Shown here: piece by piece, positions 7,807 to 16,144 of the stretch
Position numbering within the stretch: the stretch's first letter is position 1
Layout of the letters: each line of letters starts with the position of its first letter
Source: Burkholderia sp.
GTDB lineage: Bacteria > Pseudomonadota > Gammaproteobacteria > Burkholderiales > Burkholderiaceae
NCBI GenBank assembly: GCA_031253835.1
Contig: JAIRVP010000064.1
Location: 112,713-176,712, forward strand
Direction: 5' to 3'
Length of the DNA: 64,000 bases
Made by a program: the position numbers and the translations under genes
The notes under the pieces: model-generated
Seen by the model: only the letters and a program-made list of their open reading frames with translations
Database searches by the model: none
Told to the model about the DNA's origin: nothing

Positions 7807-8328
7807 TCAGGACCGGGGCGTGGCGGCGAGCGGCCACGGGCCGTCGAGCACGCGCTCGGTGCGGAAATGACGGATCAGCCACGCGGCGCCGCGGGCGGCC
7901 GGCGCGAAATCGACGGTCAGCCGCGCGACGATCAGCTCGGCCGAACCGTCCGCGTAGCGCGACGCCTGCAGCATGATCCAGCGGCCGCGCGCGCTCGCGT
8001 TGCCGGCGGCGATCTCGATCGACTCCGACGTCAGGAAGTGCAGGTTCGCGGAGAAATGCGGATCGGGCGGCAGGTAGCGGCCCAGCATCGCGACGATCGC
8101 GGCCGTGCCTTCGAGCCGGCCGAATTTCCGCGCGTAGTGCGGGCCGATGCCTTCCCACACGGCATCGGCGGTGAACAGCTCGGCGAGCGACGGGCCATCG
8201 CCCGCATCTTCGGGCACGTCGCACAGTGCCATGTAGCGCGTGATCGTCGCGCGTACCGCGCGCTCGGCGTCGAGCGCGGCCATGCGCTGCACGAGCGCGT
8301 CGATCCGGTCCGGCGACAGGTCGGCCAT
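7807..8328 (-). CDS. iacI: NTF2/SnoaL-like protein (IacI-like)
   Basis: This 173-residue protein has the cone-shaped NTF2-like fold pattern shared by SnoaL proteins and Rieske oxygenase small subunits: an N-terminal helix (ERAVRATITRYMALCDV), LAELFTADAVWEGIG, and C-terminal strands ending WLIRHFRTERVLDGPW. The start at 8328 gives an 8-bp gap after iacB. IacI of Pseudomonas putida 1290 occupies the same place between iacB and iacH; no enzymatic role is firmly assigned. Start choice rests on the domain start and a GAGG sequence upstream. Confidence 0.83.
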   Translation of the reverse strand: MADLSPDRIDALVQRMAALDAERAVRATITRYMALCDVPEDAGDGPSLAELFTADAVWEGIGPHYARKFGRLEGTAAIVAMLGRYLPPDPHFSANLHFLTSESIEIAAGNASARGRWIMLQASRYADGSAELIVARLTVDFAPAARGAAWLIRHFRTERVLDGPWPLAATPRS

Positions 8329-8336
8329 CGTGCGCC

Positions 8337-8714
8337 TCACGCGGCGGGCTTCGCGGCCGGCGGCACGGTCAGCGCACGGCCGACGCGGGCCTCGATCTTG
8401 CCGTAGCGCCACAGGTTGTATTCGCCGACCGGCGTCGTGCGGTACAGGTTGCAGACGGCGACCGTCGTGTCGAAATCGGCGACGTCGGCCATGATGTAGA
8501 ACGTCCACGGCGCGCCGTCGGCCTGGCCGACCACGAGGCGGTCGTCGTCCATCACGCCGAGCACGCGCACGCCGGGCATCGCTTCGACGGCCGCGAGCAT
8601 CGCACCGTACGCCTGCCACACTTCGCCGATCTTCTCGCGCGGCAGGTCGAAGAAGTTCTGCGACACGCCGCAGCAGAACAGGACGCGCAGCGGCAGCGGA
8701 TTCGAATCGGACAT
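8337..8714 (-). CDS. iacB: Small conserved iac protein (IacB-like)
   Basis: This 125-residue cytoplasmic protein has no recognised catalytic motif. The central part (SQNFFDLPREKIGEVWQAYG, then WTFYIMADVADFDTTVAVCN) could form a ferredoxin-like alpha/beta barrel fold. It is called iacB mainly from gene order, being directly after iacA and before iacI. The start at 8714 follows GGAG in CTCTGGAGAACCTGAT; a longer frame starting at 8747 would begin inside the intercistronic stem-loop and is less likely. Confidence 0.78.
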   Translation of the reverse strand: MSDSNPLPLRVLFCCGVSQNFFDLPREKIGEVWQAYGAMLAAVEAMPGVRVLGVMDDDRLVVGQADGAPWTFYIMADVADFDTTVAVCNLYRTTPVGEYNLWRYGKIEARVGRALTVPPAAKPAA

Positions 8715-8741
8715 ATCAGGTTCTCCAGAGGAATCGGTTGC

Positions 8742-8788
8742 GCGCATGAAGCGGCCGGTAACGCGGTATCGACATCGGCTTCATGCGC
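8742..8788 (-). promoter_or_regulatory. Stem-loop between iacA and iacB
   Basis: A perfect 11-bp inverted repeat (GCGCATGAAGC at 8742-8752, complement at 8778-8788) with a 25-base loop occupies the 102-bp gap between iacA and iacB on the transcribed strand. There is no T-run. It may protect or delimit the iacA segment of the mRNA, or reduce expression of the downstream genes. Confidence 0.5.
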
Positions 8789-8816
8789 ATTCAAAGAGGG
8801 CTTCGGTCGACGCAGG

Positions 8817-10010
8817 TTACAGATAGCCCGGAAACGGCGTCACGCCGGTGAACACCGCGCCGGCGCCGTCGAAGTTGCCTTCGCCGAGAAACGCGTGCTG
8901 CGTGACGACCATCGCGTCGCGCAGCAGCCGCTGTAGCGGATGCGTGCGATAGATCGCCGCGGTGCCGCCGAGGCGGTACGCGCGTTCGACGACGCTCGCG
9001 CCTTCGCGGGCGATCTGCGTCGCCGCGAGCCGCAGCAGGCTGACCTGTTCGGGCGTCACCGGGTTGCCGGCGAGGATCGATTGCCACACGGTGTCGGTCG
9101 CGTCGTAGAAGAACGCGCGTGCCGAGCGCAGTTGCGCCTCGGCCTTCGCGAGCTCGATGCGGTAGTACGCGCGATCGGCGAGACGCGGCGCGCCGGTCGT
9201 CGTCTGCCGGCCGCCTGACATCCGGTTCACCACATCGAGCGCGGCGCGCGCGAGGCCGAGGTTGACGACGGCCAGCACCTGCGCGGCATACGCGACGGTC
9301 GGGTAGCGGTACAGCGGCTCGTCGACGGTCGGTTCGCCGCCGCGCACGAAGGTCCACGCCTCGGGCACGAAGCGGTCGTTCACGCGCAGGTCGTGGCTGC
9401 CGGTGCCCTGCATGCCGACCACGCTCCAGTTCTCGACGATCTCGACATCGGTGGCACGGAACACGGCCGTGCGCGGCTTGTTCGGCGTGGCGTCCTGCAC
9501 ACCCGGCACGGCGATGCCGACGCCGAGCCAGTCGGCGCCCTTGCAGCCGCTCGCGAATTTCCACGTGCCGTTCACGCGCCAGCCGCCCGGCGCGGCCTGC
9601 GCCGGCTGCACCGGGAACAGGCCGCCGGCGAACACCTGGTCGGGGCCGTTCGCGTACAGCTCGGCCTGGGTCTCGAGCGGCAGCGCGGCGAGATAGACGT
9701 TCGCGGAGCCGAAGCTCGCGACCCACGCAGTCGAGCCGTCGGCGGTCGCGATCCGCTCGATCATGTCGAGGAACGCGGTCGGCGCGAGCGCATCGCCGCC
9801 GAAGCGGCGCGGCGTGCCCGCGCGATAGATGCCGGCCTGCTTGAACAGCGCGATCACGTCGCGCGGCACGTGCGACAGGCGGTCGAATTCTTCGCGGCGC
9901 GCGGCGACGGTTTCGATCACCGCGTCGAGCGGCGACAGCCCGGCAGCCGGTTCGCCGGTCGCATGGGGCGCGGCTTGCGCGGTGTCGATGGCGAGGGCGG
10001 CGTGGGGCAT
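8817..10010 (-). CDS. iacA: Indole-3-acetate flavin monooxygenase (IacA-like, acyl-CoA dehydrogenase fold)
   Basis: This 397-residue protein has the acyl-CoA dehydrogenase fold used by group D flavin monooxygenases (DszC, HsaA type). Recognisable parts are YRAGTPRRFGG near residue 80, DGSTAWVASFGS near 109, SGCKGADWLGVG near 170, and the helical C-terminal half with ERAYRLGGTAAIYRTHPLQR. IacA starts indole-3-acetate attack using reduced flavin from a reductase, here IacG. The start at 10010 follows AGGAGACAGCC. It heads the iacABIHE operon and is divergent from the PAS kinase gene. Confidence 0.9.
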   Translation of the reverse strand: MPHAALAIDTAQAAPHATGEPAAGLSPLDAVIETVAARREEFDRLSHVPRDVIALFKQAGIYRAGTPRRFGGDALAPTAFLDMIERIATADGSTAWVASFGSANVYLAALPLETQAELYANGPDQVFAGGLFPVQPAQAAPGGWRVNGTWKFASGCKGADWLGVGIAVPGVQDATPNKPRTAVFRATDVEIVENWSVVGMQGTGSHDLRVNDRFVPEAWTFVRGGEPTVDEPLYRYPTVAYAAQVLAVVNLGLARAALDVVNRMSGGRQTTTGAPRLADRAYYRIELAKAEAQLRSARAFFYDATDTVWQSILAGNPVTPEQVSLLRLAATQIAREGASVVERAYRLGGTAAIYRTHPLQRLLRDAMVVTQHAFLGEGNFDGAGAVFTGVTPFPGYL

Positions 10011-10147
10011 GGCTGTCTCCTGGGGGAATGGGGTTCGATTGCTTGGGTCGCATGCGCGGCGCATGACATTGCAATCAGTCTAGAAACGCCGAAAACACGC
10101 AGCAATTGGTGCGTTGGGCCGCGCGACTGGTGACGTTCCGTGCCGGC

Positions 10148-10168
10148 CTAAAGAAATCTTCAGATGCG
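10148..10168. promoter_or_regulatory. Motif shared between the two divergent iac promoters
   Basis: CTAAAG-AAATCTTC-AGATGCG lies between iacA and the kinase gene. It shares its ends and part of its core with the near-palindrome at 4991-5017 between iacG and the response regulator gene, with a 1-base difference in spacing. It is a candidate site for the response regulator. Confidence 0.35.
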
Positions 10169-10238
10169 ATCGGCGCGCGCCGGTGCTATGTTGGGTTTCC
10201 GGTCGCGCGATGCCGCGCGCCTTCATCCGAACCCGATC

Positions 10239-11717
10239 ATGAGTTTTCCCGACGAAGACGATTTCCACCGGTTGCTCGACGCGCTGACGACCTGCGTGCT
10301 GCTGCACGATGCGCACACGAAGGCGATCGTGTGGGCGAATCGCGCCGCGTGCATCGCGCTCGGCTTTTCCGTCGAGGAATTGCTGCCGCTGAAGGCGCCG
10401 GACATGACGCGCCCCGAGCCGAAATACCAGCGCGAGATCGCGGTGAGTGCGTGGGATCGCGCGCTCGTCGACGGGCCGCAGGTGTACGAATGGTGCTATC
10501 GATCGCGGACGGGCGTCGACATGCTGTCCGAGGCCACCGCGACCTACGTGCCGCTGCGCGGGCGCGACGTCGTGATGGTGCAGTTCCGCGACATCAGCGC
10601 GGAAGAGGCGGTCCGCCGGCAGTTGCGCCGCTACGAGGCGCGGCTGCGCGAATTCATGCAGGACCTCGACGAAGGCATCGCGGTCGTGACGCCGCGCGGC
10701 GGCGCGCAGTTCATCAGCGAGTCGGGCCGCCGCGTGCTCGGGCTCGCGCCCGACGAGCCGCTCGGCGAGGTGCTCGACTACTGCTCCGAGGCCGATCGCG
10801 ACCGGCTCGTCGCGCAGCTGCGCGATGCGCCGTCGGCGTACCCGTCCGCGCCGCAGCGCTACCGGATCGTGCGGCGCGACGGCTCGCCGTGCTGGCTGCG
10901 CATCGTGTGCCGGCAGGTCGAGATCGAAGGCGATCTCGACGGGCTGCTCGTGCAGTTCCGCGACGTGAGCGACGAAGTCGCGATCGAGGACGCGCGGCGC
11001 GCCGAGGCACGGATGCTCGAATACGCGGGGCGCTACAACGCGATGGGCGAGATGGCGAGCGTGATCGCGCACGAGCTGAGCCAGCCGCTCGCGGCCGTGC
11101 GCAACTTCATCGAAGGCGCGGTGCGGCGGCTGAACGGCAACGGTGCCGTCGACGACGCGATCTGGGGGCTGCGCAGCGCGGACCGGCAAGCCGAGCATGC
11201 GGCGCTGATCATCAAGAGCGTGCGTGAATTCATCGTGAAGCGCGAGCCGGTCGTCGCGGTTGCCGACCTGCGCGACATCCTTTCCGATGTCGCGTACTTC
11301 ATCGAGCTGCGCGCGAAGGAAGCCGGCGTGACGGTCACGATCGTGCAGGCCGACACGCAGTTGCCGATCCGCTGCGAACGCGTGCTGATCGGGCAGGTGA
11401 TCCTGAACCTCGCGTTCAATGCGATCGAGGCATTCGCCAGTTGCGAGCGCATGCCGCGCACGCTGACGCTCGGCACCGCGAACGTGGCCGGGCATGCCGA
11501 GCTGCGCGCGATCGACAACGGTCCGGGTGTCGCAGAAGAGGCGCACGACCGGCTGTTCGACGGCTTCTCGTCGTCGAAGGCCGGCGGCAACGGCATCGGG
11601 CTGTCGCTCTGCAAGAGCATCGTCACGCGCCACGGCGGGCGGATCGCGGCGAGCCCGGCCGACGGCGGCGGGCTCGACTGCCGCGTGACGCTGCCGCTCG
11701 CCGGCCCGCACGCGTAG
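10239..11717 (+). CDS. Soluble PAS-domain sensor histidine kinase of the iac locus
   Basis: This 492-residue kinase has no transmembrane segment, so it senses an intracellular signal. Two PAS-like regions cover about 8-120 and 138-248 (first: LLHDAHTKAIVWANRAACIA). The dimerisation helix has the phosphoacceptor H278 in SVIAHELSQPL, followed by an N box (NLAFNAIEAF), G1 (DNGPGV) and G2 (GNGIGLSLC). The start MSFPDEDDF at 10239 is preferred over an upstream in-frame ATG because it begins the domain. It should phosphorylate the FixJ-like regulator at 5201-5836. A kinase-regulator pair is reported to respond to indole-3-acetate in P. phytofirmans. Confidence 0.9.
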   Translation: MSFPDEDDFHRLLDALTTCVLLHDAHTKAIVWANRAACIALGFSVEELLPLKAPDMTRPEPKYQREIAVSAWDRALVDGPQVYEWCYRSRTGVDMLSEATATYVPLRGRDVVMVQFRDISAEEAVRRQLRRYEARLREFMQDLDEGIAVVTPRGGAQFISESGRRVLGLAPDEPLGEVLDYCSEADRDRLVAQLRDAPSAYPSAPQRYRIVRRDGSPCWLRIVCRQVEIEGDLDGLLVQFRDVSDEVAIEDARRAEARMLEYAGRYNAMGEMASVIAHELSQPLAAVRNFIEGAVRRLNGNGAVDDAIWGLRSADRQAEHAALIIKSVREFIVKREPVVAVADLRDILSDVAYFIELRAKEAGVTVTIVQADTQLPIRCERVLIGQVILNLAFNAIEAFASCERMPRTLTLGTANVAGHAELRAIDNGPGVAEEAHDRLFDGFSSSKAGGNGIGLSLCKSIVTRHGGRIAASPADGGGLDCRVTLPLAGPHA

Positions 11718-11727
11718 CCGCTGCGTC

Positions 11728-11750
11728 GCGTCACGGCCGGGCAGTGACGC
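11728..11750. terminator. Hairpin between convergent kinase and tautomerase genes
   Basis: GCGTCAC and its complement form a 7-bp stem around a 9-base loop in the 44-bp gap between two convergent genes. There is no T-run, so bidirectional termination is only plausible. Confidence 0.35.
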
Positions 11751-11761
11751 GCGGTGCACGA

Positions 11762-12148
11762 TCAGCGCCCCAGCGCCCGCGCGGTCTGGCCGCCGATGCC
11801 GAAGTCGGTGTTCGGAATGTCCTTGATGATCACGCGCGTCGCCTGCAGCGGTGCGTCGAGCACGTTCGCGCCCGCGTCGGACAACGCGGCGATCAGCGCG
11901 CGTTTCTGTTCGTCGGTGCGGCCGGCGATCAGGATCGCGACGATCACCGGCAGCGACGGCGGTGCGCCATCGGCCGCACTGCGGCCGCCGAGGCCGATAT
12001 GCGTCGCGGGCAGTTCGGTAAGCAGCACGCGCACGGATTGGACCGGTGCGCCGATCGCGTCGACGGTCGCACCGGTCAGCCTGGCGATCAGCTCGGCCTT
12101 GCGCGCGTCGTCGTGGCCGGCCGGCAGGAAAACTTCGAGTGTGGGCAT
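11762..12148 (-). CDS. iacY: Tandem tautomerase-fold protein (IacY-like)
   Basis: This 128-residue protein contains two successive 4-oxalocrotonate-tautomerase-like units, about residues 2-56 and 69-124. Each ends in a similar string (THIGLGG and TDFGIGG), showing internal duplication. The first unit begins with Pro right after Met, the position of the catalytic Pro-1; the second begins with LPVIVAIL. A tautomerase-superfamily gene is needed for removal of dioxindole-3-acetate in P. phytofirmans PsJN, and this gene sits beside iacC-iacD as expected. The symbol rests on that context. Confidence 0.8.
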   Translation of the reverse strand: MPTLEVFLPAGHDDARKAELIARLTGATVDAIGAPVQSVRVLLTELPATHIGLGGRSAADGAPPSLPVIVAILIAGRTDEQKRALIAALSDAGANVLDAPLQATRVIIKDIPNTDFGIGGQTARALGR

Positions 12149-12213
12149 GGTCGTCCGGAAAGGTGAAGGTTGCCGGCTCACCTTTGCATGTGCAGCGGTG
12201 AACCGGCCACGGC

Positions 12214-12714
12214 TTACAGCAGGAAGCCGATCGCGCTGAGGGCTTCGGTCGAGTCGATCAGGCGCACGACCTTCCCGGCGATCCGCATTTCGCCTTCCGC
12301 ATCGACGTGCAGCTTGTGCGTGACGTCGGCCGCGAACAGCGTCGCGACGCCGCGCTTGTACGCGACGACGACCTGCGCCGATTTCAGCTCGACGGTGTCG
12401 GCGCCGCTGCTTTCCAGCGTGAAGCGCGACACGGTGCGTACCGTGCGCGCCGCGTCGGTCGCCGACGCCGAATAGCCGGACACCATCCGCTGCACGCGCT
12501 TCTCGCGCATGTCCTGGTCGTCGAACACGTAGTTCAGCGTCGCCGCGAAATCGGTCGTGTCGGGATCGATCGGCACCACGTAGTGGCCGGCCGGATCCCA
12601 CAGGTCGAGCCACGCGCGATAGTCGCGGCGGTCGAGCATCTCGGCTTCGCGCCACACGAATTCGACCGCGCGGGCGAAAGTCTGTTCGGAAAAGAGGGCG
12701 TTGCGGTCGTCCAT
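12214..12714 (-). CDS. iacD: Rieske oxygenase small subunit (IacD-like)
   Basis: This 166-residue SnoaL-like beta subunit of a ring-hydroxylating dioxygenase has the typical start ARAVEFVWREAEMLDRRDY and the WDPAGHYVVPIDPD segment near residue 40. It has a structural role in the oxygenase hexamer. Its ATG overlaps the TGA of iacC in the arrangement TGATG, so the two subunits are translationally coupled and made together. Confidence 0.9.
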   Translation of the reverse strand: MDDRNALFSEQTFARAVEFVWREAEMLDRRDYRAWLDLWDPAGHYVVPIDPDTTDFAATLNYVFDDQDMREKRVQRMVSGYSASATDAARTVRTVSRFTLESSGADTVELKSAQVVVAYKRGVATLFAADVTHKLHVDAEGEMRIAGKVVRLIDSTEALSAIGFLL

Positions 12715-13997
12715 CACTGTTGCTCCATCATCGTGCGCCATTGCCGGTAGGCTTCGCGCATGCCGGTTTCGTCGGTCGCATGGGCGGTCTTTTCGCCGTT
12801 CGCGGCGGTCGTCTCGCGGTTCAGCCCGCGATTCACGAGGATCGGCACGTCGGGGCCCGCATGCGCGCCGCGCTGCACGCGCTCCCACGCTTCCGCGTCG
12901 TCGGGGCTGCCGAAGCCGAACGGGCCCTGGAAATGCTCGTGGATGCGCAGCCGCTCGCGGTTCGCCTCGTCGGGGCCGCCGTCCATCGCGAGCGCGACGT
13001 GGCGGATCTCGGTTTCGTTCGCGGAAATCGGCCGCAGCACGCGGAAGAACGCCATCGACAGCGCGAGGTTCGGGAACAAGTTCAGGTTGAAGCCGACGCC
13101 CATCAGCGAGCGCACGATGCGGCGCACTTCTTCCGGCGAATGGCGCTCGGCGAGCTTCGCGGCGAGCGGCGCGAAGCGCTCGGGCAGCGGCGCGCCGTCG
13201 TCTTCGTCGAGGTCGATCAGCTCGGGCATCAGCACCGCGAGGCTGTGGCCGTTGCCGAGCCCGCGGCAGAACGCGTCCTCGCTCGTCATGAAGCTCGTGA
13301 TCGCGGCGGCCGTCTCGTCGTCGATCGACTTCATCCACGACTTGTGCACGACCGGGAAGTGGTAGAGGTCGGTCGTGTTCTCGAGCTGGATCTTCCAGTT
13401 GCCCTTGAACTTGAACCTGTGCTCGCCGTTCGCCTTGATCGGGTAGCCGGCGCCCTGTTTCATGAACAGGTCGATCCACGGCTTCGCGCCGCCGAGGAAA
13501 TCCTCGAGCGGTTCGATCGCGTCGTTGAAGCTCGCGAAGATCAGCCCCTGGTACACGCCGACGCGCAGCTTCACGAGCGGCAGGTCGACTTTCTCGCACA
13601 CGCCTTCGTAGCCGTCGCCGTACGGCAGCGCGCGCAGCGTGCCGTCGAGCGCGTACGACCAGCTGTGATACGGGCAGGTGAAGCCCTTCGCGTTGCCCTT
13701 GTGCGATTCGCACACGGTCGCGCCGCGATGGCGGCAGCGGTTCTGCAGCACGTTGATCTCGCCGGTCTTGTCGCGCACGACGATCACCGGCTGACGGCCG
13801 ATCGTCGTCGTGATGAAGTCGCCCGGGTTCGGCAGCTCGCTCTCGTGCGCGACCCAGATCCAGGTGCGGTAGAAGATGCGGTCGAGCTCGGCTTCGAACA
13901 GCGCGGGATCGTGATACATCGCCGGTGCGATGCGGTCGGGTTGCGCGAGACCGTGCAGCGCACGGGTGTCGATCGTCTGGTAGGAAAGGTCGCTCAT
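12714..13997 (-). CDS. iacC: Rieske oxygenase large subunit (IacC-like)
   Basis: This 427-residue alpha subunit carries a Rieske [2Fe-2S] site with C88-x-H90 and C108-x2-H111, and a mononuclear iron site with D210, H213 and H218 in ENTTDLYHFPVVHKS. In iac pathways it oxidises 2-oxindole-3-acetate to the dioxindole compound, with IacD as partner subunit and IacF as electron donor. The start at 13997 (MSDLSYQTID) agrees with family length. The gene diverges from the LysR regulator at 14137 across a 139-bp promoter region. Confidence 0.92.
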   Translation of the reverse strand: MSDLSYQTIDTRALHGLAQPDRIAPAMYHDPALFEAELDRIFYRTWIWVAHESELPNPGDFITTTIGRQPVIVVRDKTGEINVLQNRCRHRGATVCESHKGNAKGFTCPYHSWSYALDGTLRALPYGDGYEGVCEKVDLPLVKLRVGVYQGLIFASFNDAIEPLEDFLGGAKPWIDLFMKQGAGYPIKANGEHRFKFKGNWKIQLENTTDLYHFPVVHKSWMKSIDDETAAAITSFMTSEDAFCRGLGNGHSLAVLMPELIDLDEDDGAPLPERFAPLAAKLAERHSPEEVRRIVRSLMGVGFNLNLFPNLALSMAFFRVLRPISANETEIRHVALAMDGGPDEANRERLRIHEHFQGPFGFGSPDDAEAWERVQRGAHAGPDVPILVNRGLNRETTAANGEKTAHATDETGMREAYRQWRTMMEQQ

Positions 13998-14071
13998 CGT
14001 CGTCGTGGGGAAAGCGTCGCGAAATCGGGCCGCGTCATGCGCGGTATCGAGTACCCAGTCTCGTCTCCTGC

Positions 14072-14110
14072 TTTATATCCGTCAAATTGATCTAAAATTG
14101 GCGGGTCAAT
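14072..14110. promoter_or_regulatory. LysR-type operator candidate between iacC and the LysR gene
   Basis: The region contains TCAAATTGATCTAAAAT (14082-14098), with inner symmetry TCAA-A-TTGA, and a wider inverted repeat ATTGA-N15-TCAAT (14086-14110). A very similar string (TCAAATCGATTAAAAAG) lies upstream of iacF at 16158-16174. The minus-strand TATAAA at 14073-14078 could be the iacC -10 box. The LysR protein encoded divergently is the likely binder. Confidence 0.55.
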
Positions 14111-14136
14111 AAATACGGCAAATAATGGAGGCAACG

Positions 14137-15057
14137 ATGACGTCGGTCGATCATCTCGATCTGAACCTGTTGCGCGTGTTCCAGGCGATCGTCGAGGAAC
14201 GCAGCCTGACGAAGGCCGGCGAGCGGCTCGCGCTGTCGCAGCCGGCCGTCAGCTATTCGCTCGGCCGGCTGCGCACGCTGTTCGACGATCCGCTGTTCGT
14301 GCGCACGCGCGCGGGCATGCAGCCGACGCCGGTCGCACTGGAACTCGCGGGGATCGTCGGCAAGGCGCTCGACATGGTGCGCGTGGCGCTGCGCTACGCG
14401 GAGCGCTTCGATCCGGCCACCAGCACGCGCACGTTCCGGCTGTCGCTGTCGGATGCGGGCGAGATGGCGTACCTGCCGGCGATCTGCCAGGCGCTGCGCG
14501 AGCGTGCGCCGCGCGTGACGCTGAGCGTGCAGCCGCTGCCGGTGGAGGAGATCGAGGAAGCGCTGCGCGCGAGCCGGCTCGATTTCGCGATCGGCAACCT
14601 GCCGGAACTGATGCCGCGCACGCGCCACCAGGTGCTGTTCGAGGAAACCTACGTGTGCATGACGGGCCGCCGGCGCGGGCTGCCGACGGGCGCCGCGCTG
14701 AGTCTCGAGCAATTCGTGCGCGCCGCGCACGTGAACGTGAAATCGGTCGAGCACAGCCATCACGCGCTTGACGACGCATTGCGCGCGCAGGGCGTGGGCC
14801 GCAACATCGCGCTGGAAGTCCCGCACTTCGTCGCGCTGCCGAGCGTGCTGTCGGTCACCGATCTCTATGCGACGCTGCCGAAGCGGCTCGCGCAGATCCT
14901 GAACCGCGACAACGCGTTCCGCCTCTATGACCTGCCCGTCACGCTGCCGCCCGCACCGGTGACGATGCACTGGCACGAGCATTTCCACGAGGACGAGGGC
15001 AACGCGTGGATGCGTGCGCTGCTCGCCGAGATCGTCGAGCGTTTCGACGACGCGTGA
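14137..15057 (+). CDS. LysR-family regulator of iac genes
   Basis: This 306-residue LysR protein has an N-terminal winged helix (LDLNLLRVFQAIVEERSLTK, then LALSQPAVSYSLGRL) and a substrate-binding domain from about residue 95, of the NodD/NahR-like class. The ATG at 14137 is chosen because GGAGG lies six bases before it; an in-frame ATG 12 bases upstream would overlap that site. It is divergent from iacCD. In P. phytofirmans a LysR regulator responds to dioxindole-3-acetate, and this gene is the positional equivalent. Confidence 0.88.
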   Translation: MTSVDHLDLNLLRVFQAIVEERSLTKAGERLALSQPAVSYSLGRLRTLFDDPLFVRTRAGMQPTPVALELAGIVGKALDMVRVALRYAERFDPATSTRTFRLSLSDAGEMAYLPAICQALRERAPRVTLSVQPLPVEEIEEALRASRLDFAIGNLPELMPRTRHQVLFEETYVCMTGRRRGLPTGAALSLEQFVRAAHVNVKSVEHSHHALDDALRAQGVGRNIALEVPHFVALPSVLSVTDLYATLPKRLAQILNRDNAFRLYDLPVTLPPAPVTMHWHEHFHEDEGNAWMRALLAEIVERFDDA

Positions 15058-15059
15058 CG

Positions 15060-15081
15060 GCGTCCGGCGCGTGCCGGACGC
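15060..15081. terminator. Bidirectional hairpin between LysR gene and iacF
   Basis: A 9-bp perfect stem (GCGTCCGGC and its complement) with a 4-base loop fills the 25-bp gap between two convergent genes. T-runs are absent, but position and stability fit a shared transcription end. Confidence 0.45.
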
Positions 15082-15082
15082 T

Positions 15083-16072
15083 TCAGAGATCGAGCACCAG
15101 CACCGCCGAGCGTGCACGCGACACGCAGCAGCAGATCACCGTATTGCTCGCGCGTTCGGCTTTGCTGAGGCAGTGGTCGCGATGATCGGGTTCGCCGTCG
15201 ACGACGGGCACCATGCAGGTGCCGCACACGCCTTCGCCGCATGACGTATCGACTTCGATGCCGATTCGCGCGAGCGCGTCGACGATCGACGTGTCGGGCG
15301 TCACGCGCACCGATTGCCCGCTGCGTTGCAGGCGCACTTCGAAACCGTCGGCCGGGCCGCTGCCGGCTTCGGCCTGGCCCGCATCGGCGGCGACGGGTTC
15401 TGCCGCGAAACGTTCGAGATGGATCGAGTCTTCGGGTACGCGCGTTGCGGCCGCCGCGACGACCGCATCCATGAACGGACCCGGGCCGCACGTATAGACA
15501 TGCGCGTGCGGATCGATCGATTCGACGCAGCGGCCGAGTTCGGCCGCGAGCGCATCGGGCTCGACGCCGTAGTGGAACGTGACGCGCGACGCGAACGGCT
15601 CGGCCGACAGTGCGTCGACAAAGGCCGCGTGCGCGCGGCTGCGGGCGAAGTAGTGCAGCTGGTAGCGCGCGCCGCGCTTGTGCAGCGCGTACGCCATCGA
15701 CAGCAGCGGCGTGATGCCGATGCCGGCCGCAATCAGCACGTGCTCGCTCGCGTCATCCGTCAGACGAAACAGGTTGCGCGGCGCGCCGATCGACAGTTCC
15801 GCGCCGACGGTCACGTCGTCGTGCAGCGAGCGCGAGCCGCCGCGCGACTGCGCTTCCTTCTTCACCGCGAACAGGTAGCTGCCGCGCTCGTCGGGGTTGC
15901 CGCACAGCGAGTATTGCCGCGTGATGCCGGACGGCGCGGTGACGTCGATATGGGCGCCCGGTTCGTACGCATCGAACGGCTGGCCGTCGACGCGCGAAAC
16001 CCGGAAACAGCGGATGTCCTGCGCCGCGTCGATCAGCGCGTCGATCCGGACCTGGTGGCGGTTCGCTTGCAT
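15083..16072 (-). CDS. iacF: Rieske oxygenase reductase (IacF-like)
   Basis: This 329-residue VanB-type reductase has an N-terminal flavin domain (ITRQYSLCGNPDER near residue 50), an NAD-binding domain (LIAAGIGITPLLSMAYAL near 112) and a C-terminal plant-type [2Fe-2S] domain with CGEGVCGTC and a last Cys in the ICCCV block. It passes electrons from NAD(P)H to the IacCD oxygenase. The start at 16072 (MQANRHQVRID) has GGAA upstream. It lies 151 bp downstream of the co-directional MFS gene and has its own candidate operator in that gap. Confidence 0.9.
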   Translation of the reverse strand: MQANRHQVRIDALIDAAQDIRCFRVSRVDGQPFDAYEPGAHIDVTAPSGITRQYSLCGNPDERGSYLFAVKKEAQSRGGSRSLHDDVTVGAELSIGAPRNLFRLTDDASEHVLIAAGIGITPLLSMAYALHKRGARYQLHYFARSRAHAAFVDALSAEPFASRVTFHYGVEPDALAAELGRCVESIDPHAHVYTCGPGPFMDAVVAAAATRVPEDSIHLERFAAEPVAADAGQAEAGSGPADGFEVRLQRSGQSVRVTPDTSIVDALARIGIEVDTSCGEGVCGTCMVPVVDGEPDHRDHCLSKAERASNTVICCCVSRARSAVLVLDL

Positions 16073-16144
16073 GGGAAATTCCGTGGGGTAGGAGGAACGC
16101 GGCGCGGCAGGCACCGCGCCGTCATGCGATCGAGAATAGGGACG

